64,000 nucleotides of DNA from Paraburkholderia podalyriae (lineage in GTDB: Bacteria; Pseudomonadota; Gammaproteobacteria; Burkholderiales; Burkholderiaceae). The position numbers and the translations under genes were made by a program. This document shows, in pieces, positions 56,571 to 64,000 of this stretch. A model generated the notes under the pieces. That model did no database searches. It worked only from the letters and a program-made list of their open reading frames with translations, and was not told the origin of the DNA. The DNA lies in the NCBI RefSeq assembly GCF_014397785.1, contig NZ_VZQQ01000010.1, positions 62,001-126,000 of the forward strand, in the 5' to 3' direction. Position 1 is the stretch's first letter, and each line of letters begins with the position of its first letter.

Positions 56571-57812
56571 ATGTCGTCGACCCGACTGCGCGTCTTTCTG
56601 CTTTTTTCCGCCGGCTACTTCGTCTCTTACGTGTTTCGTGGCGTCAATGTCGGTTTCGCGCCGTTCATCACGCGCGATCTCGGTCTGTCCGCCGCCGATC
56701 TGGGTGTGCTAACCAGTCTGTATTTCCTCGGTTTCGCGGGCGCGCAGATCCCCGCCGGCGTGCTGCTCGACCACTTCGGCGCACGTCGCGTGACGGCTGC
56801 CACGCTGATTTTTGCCGCGCTCGGCATCTGGGTATTCGGCGCCGCGCACAGTCTCGGCATGATGATGGTCGGGCGGTTGCTGATCGGCGTCGGCGTGTCC
56901 GTGTGTCTCGGCGCCGCGTTCAAGGCGCTCGCGCAGCATTTTCCGGTGGCGCGTCTGCCATTAATGAACGGGCTCGTGATGGCGATCGGTGGGTTCGGTG
57001 GCGTGATGGTCGGCTCGCCGCTCACCTGGGTGCTCGGTTTCTCCGGTTGGCGCCCGGTCTGCGTCGGGCTCGGCGTACTGACGGTGATGGTCGCGCTCGC
57101 ACAATGGACGCTCGCGCCGGACGCGCGCGAAACGCATCGTCAGGCGAACCTCGTCGCGCAGTTCAAGGGCACGTGGCACATCTTGCGCAGCGCGGCGTTC
57201 TGGAAAATCGCGTCGTTTTCGGTCGTTACGCAAGGCGTTTTTTACGCGATGCAGTCGTTGTGGGTCGGAGCATGGCTGCGCGATGTACAAGGCTTCGAGC
57301 CACGCCGGGCGGCGGCGCTCGTGTCGATTCTCGGCTTCGCGATGATGGCCGGCTGCGTTGGGTTCGGCGCGGCCGCGCGTAGCCTCGAGCGGCGCGGCAT
57401 CTCGCTGCACGCGTTCTGCGGCATCGGCATGGCGCTGTACGTGCTGACGCAGATGCTGATCATGTTCAACGCGCCGTTGCCGGCAAGCCTGCTGTGGGCC
57501 GCCTACGGGATCTTCGGCGGCACCGGCATTTTGAGTTATGCGGTGATGGCGCGGCATTTCCCGCCGCAGATGAACGGGCGGGTCAACACGACGCTGACGC
57601 TGATCATTTTTCTGCTGATCTTCGGTTTTCAGATCGGCGTCGGCGCGGTGCTGTCGCACTGGCCGGCCAGCGGCGGGCATTACCCGGTGGTCGCGCATCT
57701 GAGCGCGTGGGAAATCCTCGTCGCGCTGCAGGTGCTGAGCGCGATCTGGTACGTGTTGCCCGGTCGGCAACTTGCCCAGTCGGCCGAGATGCGCGCGAAA
57801 CAGGAGGCTTGA
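56571..57812 (+). CDS. MFS transporter
   Basis: 413 residues, 12 membrane helices. The MFS A-motif-like loop after helix 2 reads GVLLDHFGARRV; second half begins near WKIASFSVV. Substrate cannot be told. Monocistronic, between the mltD terminator and carA leader. Confidence 0.88.
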   Translation: MSSTRLRVFLLFSAGYFVSYVFRGVNVGFAPFITRDLGLSAADLGVLTSLYFLGFAGAQIPAGVLLDHFGARRVTAATLIFAALGIWVFGAAHSLGMMMVGRLLIGVGVSVCLGAAFKALAQHFPVARLPLMNGLVMAIGGFGGVMVGSPLTWVLGFSGWRPVCVGLGVLTVMVALAQWTLAPDARETHRQANLVAQFKGTWHILRSAAFWKIASFSVVTQGVFYAMQSLWVGAWLRDVQGFEPRRAAALVSILGFAMMAGCVGFGAAARSLERRGISLHAFCGIGMALYVLTQMLIMFNAPLPASLLWAAYGIFGGTGILSYAVMARHFPPQMNGRVNTTLTLIIFLLIFGFQIGVGAVLSHWPASGGHYPVVAHLSAWEILVALQVLSAIWYVLPGRQLAQSAEMRAKQEA

Positions 57813-58268
57813 GCGGCGGCGCGTCGGCTCTTGCATCGGAGGTACGGGCCGCCACGGCTGTTCCGTTCCCGCCAACGTCGTGCCCTCGAGCCGTATGGAA
57901 GTGCGTGGCAAAGATCTCGCTCCGCCGCCTGGCAAGGCTTTGATCGTCCGCCCGACAGGCCGTCCGGGGTTCGTGTCCTATCTCGGATTTGGAGGGAAGG
58001 GCGGATTCAGGCTATAATTTCAAGGTTTGAGCTTATCAACCCGCACCCTAGCGCCTACCTCCCCCATACCGTTCATCCGCCGCGCGCCATTGGCGTAGCA
58101 AGAAGGGCCCCGCACCCAGCCGAGTCGTCCACACATTGGACCATCGCGCCCCTTGCAGCGTCACCGGCAGCTCGCGAGCGAGTCTGCGCGCGCATCCAGC
58201 ATGTGTTTCGCTGCGGCTTGCAATCGGATCGACAGGTGGCAACAGGGTGTTCCCCCAAGGAGTCTCCC
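57813..58268 (+). promoter_or_regulatory. carA leader region with TATAAT
   Basis: 455 nt without a gene. TATAAT at 58013-58018 is a full -10 match; TTGGAG at 57989-57994 is a weak -35 with an 18-bp spacer. Start would be near 58025, giving a 240-nt leader before carA. No arginine operator or clear attenuator is visible to me. Confidence 0.5.
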
Positions 58269-59423
58269 GTGTTGCCGTCATTTTCTCCCGCTTTGCTCGC
58301 GCTCGCCGACGGCACGGTCTTTCGTGGTTATTCGATCGGCGCCCCCGGGCATACCATCGGTGAAGTCGTGTTCAACACCGCCATTACCGGCTATCAGGAA
58401 ATCCTGACTGACCCGAGCTACGCGCGCCAGATCGTGACCCTCACGTACCCGCATATCGGCAACGTCGGCGTGAACGCCGAAGACGTCGAAGCGACGAAAG
58501 TCCATGCCGCCGGCCTGATCATCCGTGATCTGCCGGTTCTCGCGTCAAACTTCCGCATGGAGCGCACGCTCCCCCAATATCTGCAGGACGAAGGCGTGGT
58601 CGCGATCGCCGGCATCGACACCCGCAAGCTGACCCGCGTACTGCGCGACAAAGGCGCGCAAAACGGCGCGATCCTCGCTGGTTCCGACGACGAAGCCAAG
58701 GCCATCGAACTCGCACGCTCGTTCCCGGGCCTTGCGGGCATGGACCTCGCGAAAGTCGTGTCGACCCAGGAAACCTACGAGTGGACCAAAACTGAATGGC
58801 GTCTGGGCACGGGCTACGGCGAGCAGAAGGCGCCGAAGTACCGGGTGGTCGCATTCGACTACGGCGTCAAGCAGAACATCCTGCGCATGCTGGCCGAGCG
58901 CGGCTGCCATGTCACCGTGCTGCCGGCGCAATCGAGCGCCGCTGACGCGCTCGCGCTCAACCCGGACGGCGTGTTCCTGTCGAACGGCCCCGGCGACCCG
59001 GAACCGTGCGACTACGCGATCGCGGCGACGAAGGAGTTCATCGAGCGTGGCATCCCGACCTTCGGTATTTGCCTCGGCCACCAGATCATGGGCCTCGCGG
59101 TCGGCGCCAGGACCATGAAGATGAAGACCGGCCACCACGGTGCGAATCATCCGGTCAAGGATCTCGAAGACGGCCGCGTGGTGATCACGTCGCAGAACCA
59201 CGGCTTCGCGGTCGATGCCGACACGCTGCCCGCCAATGCGCGCGTGACCCACGTTTCGCTGTTCGACGGCACGCTGCAGGGCTTCACGCTGACCGACAAG
59301 CCGGCGTTCTGCTTCCAGGGCCACCCGGAAGCGTCGCCCGGTCCGAACGATATCGCGTACCTGTTCGACCGCTTCACCGCGCTGATGGACGCGCAGAAGG
59401 CCGGCAACAGCGCAGCGGCTTGA
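58269..59423 (+). CDS. carA: Carbamoyl-phosphate synthase small subunit
   Basis: 384 residues from GTG 58269, supported by AAGGAG at 58257-58262; the frame is open further upstream without homology. Class I glutaminase with nucleophile Cys268 ([11 protein letters not shown]) and His/Glu in [10 protein letters not shown]. Supplies ammonia to CarB for arginine and pyrimidine synthesis. Confidence 0.96.
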   Translation: MLPSFSPALLALADGTVFRGYSIGAPGHTIGEVVFNTAITGYQEILTDPSYARQIVTLTYPHIGNVGVNAEDVEATKVHAAGLIIRDLPVLASNFRMERTLPQYLQDEGVVAIAGIDTRKLTRVLRDKGAQNGAILAGSDDEAKAIELARSFPGLAGMDLAKVVSTQETYEWTKTEWRLGTGYGEQKAPKYRVVAFDYGVKQNILRMLAERGCHVTVLPAQSSAADALALNPDGVFLSNGPGDPEPCDYAIAATKEFIERGIPTFGICLGHQIMGLAVGARTMKMKTGHHGANHPVKDLEDGRVVITSQNHGFAVDADTLPANARVTHVSLFDGTLQGFTLTDKPAFCFQGHPEASPGPNDIAYLFDRFTALMDAQKAGNSAAA

Positions 59424-59580
59424 AGCAGTAAGGCCGGCCGCAAAGACCAGCCGGAGACGGCTCGCGGCGGCCGCTGCGGCCGGCGGCTCCACGCTGCGGG
59501 CACGCTGCGAAACAGCGCGCGCATTCTCAAAACTGCGCGCGCCGACGGAAAGAATTCAGGAATACATTAGCGAGAGCGTT

Positions 59581-62835
<3,255 letters not shown>

Positions 62836-62865
62836 GGCTTCGACTTCCTGTCCAAGATGTAAGTG

Positions 62866-62959
62866 CCGCGGTTAAGCGGCGTTCCGCAGGTGCTGCGGCC
62901 CGGGTCTGTGCACGGGCGGCGGCTTTCGCGGAATGCACTTAACCGCGGTGATTTTTTTT
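62866..62959 (+). terminator. Very long terminator-like hairpin between carB and greA
   Basis: CCGCGGTTAAG (62866-62876) pairs with CTTAACCGCGG (62938-62948). Inside, GCGTTCCGC pairs with GCGGAATGC, and a further GCCCG/CGGGC hairpin sits at the top. Eight Ts (62952-62959) follow. greA starts only 29 nt later. Confidence 0.8.
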
Positions 62960-62988
62960 ATGGCCGTTTTTTGCCTCCAGAGTTGTTT

Positions 62989-63465
62989 ATGAGCACTATT
63001 CCATTGACGAAGCGCGGCGCAGACATGCTGCGCGATGAATTGCAGCGCCTGAAATCGGTTGAACGTCCGGCCGTGATCAACTCGATCGCGGAAGCGCGCG
63101 CCCAGGGCGATCTGTCGGAAAACGCGGAATACGACGCTGCGAAGGAAAAGCAGGGCTTCATCGAAGGCCGCATCGCCGAAATCGAGTCGAAGCTCGCGGG
63201 CGCGCAGGTGATCGATCCGTCGCAAGTGGAAGCGGACGGGCGCGTGGTGTTCGGCGCGACGCTCGAGCTCGAGGACCTCGCGTCGGGCGCGTCGGTCAAA
63301 TACCAGATCGTCGGCGATGACGAAGCAGACATCGATCACGGCCTGATCTCGATCAGCTCGCCGATTGCGCGCGCGCTGATCGGCAAGTCGGAAGGCGATG
63401 TCGCGTCGGTGCAGGCGCCTGGCGGCGTGCGCGAATACGAAATCATCGCGGTCAGCTACATCTGA
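62989..63465 (+). CDS. greA: Transcription elongation factor GreA
   Basis: 158 residues. N-terminal coiled coil with acidic tip ([21 protein letters not shown]) and FKBP-like C-terminal domain ([20 protein letters not shown]). Rescues backtracked RNA polymerase. There is no clear ribosome binding site: CCTCC stands 12-16 nt before the ATG. Only 29 nt separate it from the eight-T hairpin, so its mRNA must pass or begin within that structure. Confidence 0.96.
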   Translation: MSTIPLTKRGADMLRDELQRLKSVERPAVINSIAEARAQGDLSENAEYDAAKEKQGFIEGRIAEIESKLAGAQVIDPSQVEADGRVVFGATLELEDLASGASVKYQIVGDDEADIDHGLISISSPIARALIGKSEGDVASVQAPGGVREYEIIAVSYI

Positions 63466-63467
63466 GG

Positions 63468-63995
63468 GTGACGCCGGTGTCTCTGATGCCGCATCGTTTT
63501 TTCCGCCTGTTGACGGTCGCGTGGGTCGGTAGTCTGTTGACTATCGGCTACGCGGTCGCGCCCGTGCTATTCACGACGCTCGACCGGATGACGGCGGGTG
63601 CCGTTGCCGCGCAGCTGTTTCGGGTTCAGGGTGTGATTGGCGTCGTGTGCGGCATTTTGCTGCTCGGTCTCGCCAATCTGCTCGTGCGGCGCGGCAGTGG
63701 CGAGTATCGCCGCTTGCGCTGGCTGCTCGCCGGTATGCTCGGATGCGTGCTTGTTGGCTATTTCGCGTTGCAGCCGTTCATGAACGCGATGCGCGTCGCC
63801 GCGGTGGAGGCGGGCAGCGACGTCGGGCATTCCGTTTATGCGACGCGATTCGGCATCCTGCATGGCGTGTCGAGTCTGTTCTATCTGATCGAGAGCCTGC
63901 TGGGTCTTGCGCTCGTGTGGCTGCTGCCGTCGCGTGTTGGTGTGGCGGCCGACGAAGAGGGCGCGCGCGATGTTGCGAGGAAGGTGGCTGGCTGA
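63468..63995 (+). CDS. DUF4149 family membrane protein
   Basis: Up to 175 residues from GTG 63468; GTG 63477 (GAGG 9 nt upstream) and ATG 63486 are equally possible. Four membrane helices, conserved GYAVAPVLFTTLDR and ALQPFMNAMR. Unknown function. Starts 2 nt after greA, so co-transcribed. Confidence 0.85.
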   Translation: MTPVSLMPHRFFRLLTVAWVGSLLTIGYAVAPVLFTTLDRMTAGAVAAQLFRVQGVIGVVCGILLLGLANLLVRRGSGEYRRLRWLLAGMLGCVLVGYFALQPFMNAMRVAAVEAGSDVGHSVYATRFGILHGVSSLFYLIESLLGLALVWLLPSRVGVAADEEGARDVARKVAG

Positions 63996-64000
63996 AGTTC

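Overview
The window is a contiguous, GC-rich, densely coding piece of a betaproteobacterial chromosome. Gene content and order (plsX-fabHDG-acpP-fabF followed by rpoE-rseA-rseB-mucD, then lepA-lepB-rnc-era-recO-pdxJ-acpS-nagZ, efp with its rhamnosyltransferase earP, carAB-greA) point to the Burkholderia/Paraburkholderia group, most likely Paraburkholderia, main chromosome. Almost everything is core housekeeping. I see no prophage, plasmid backbone, CRISPR array, toxin-antitoxin or defence island. The one clear mobile element is a group II intron.

Layout. 1-4.2 kb: end of rluC, a HAD phosphatase, a Rieske protein and an S49 peptidase on +, then a tetrapyrrole-methylase-family methyltransferase and a Maf pyrophosphatase on -. 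4.3-11.5 kb: yceD-rpmF and the fatty acid synthesis cluster. 11.5-16.3 kb: a small membrane protein, then the envelope-stress operon rpoE-rseA-rseB-mucD and a glutaredoxin-like protein. 16.4-19.3 kb: an apparently intact group II intron with its reverse transcriptase/maturase/endonuclease, lying in what looks like the 5' leader of lepA. 19.35-27.7 kb: lepA, lepB, rnc, era, recO, pdxJ, acpS, nagZ. 27.8-32.0 kb (-): an orphan NtrC-type regulator with a changed GAFTGA loop, a CsbD-like protein, EF-P and EarP. 32.3-36 kb: uvrC, pgsA and a tRNA-Gly, tRNA-Gly, tRNA-Cys cluster with a good promoter and terminator. 36.3-38.7 kb: a secreted-looking protein with a broken or unusual start, a TraB/GumN protein and an ElaA acetyltransferase. 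38.7-40.7 kb (-): a copper-delivery module for cytochrome oxidase (Sco, PCuAC, CtaG). 41.2-50.9 kb: trehalose synthesis (otsB-otsA), two ABC exporters, a GT4 glycosyltransferase and two membrane proteins. 51-64 kb: tRNA-Val, dnaQ, rnhA, a methyltransferase, gloB, mltD, an MFS transporter, carA-carB, greA and a DUF4149 protein.

How it works together: PlsX, FabH, FabD, FabG, AcpP and FabF form most of an acyl chain elongation set, and AcpS (26.2 kb) supplies the phosphopantetheine arm of AcpP. RpoE is held by RseA/RseB, and MucD is the periplasmic protease of the same response. EarP rhamnosylates Arg32 of EF-P. Sco, PCuAC and CtaG deliver copper to oxidase. The most interesting non-coding signals are the intron and a terminator-like hairpin stacked before lepA, a very long hairpin with an eight-T tract placed 29 nt before greA, a double-stranded leader element before rnc (a plausible RNase III self-cleavage site), and a four-copy 9-bp tandem array before rpoE. 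I did not find strong evidence for a wholly new biological system; the candidates below are regulatory or structural oddities that can be tested.
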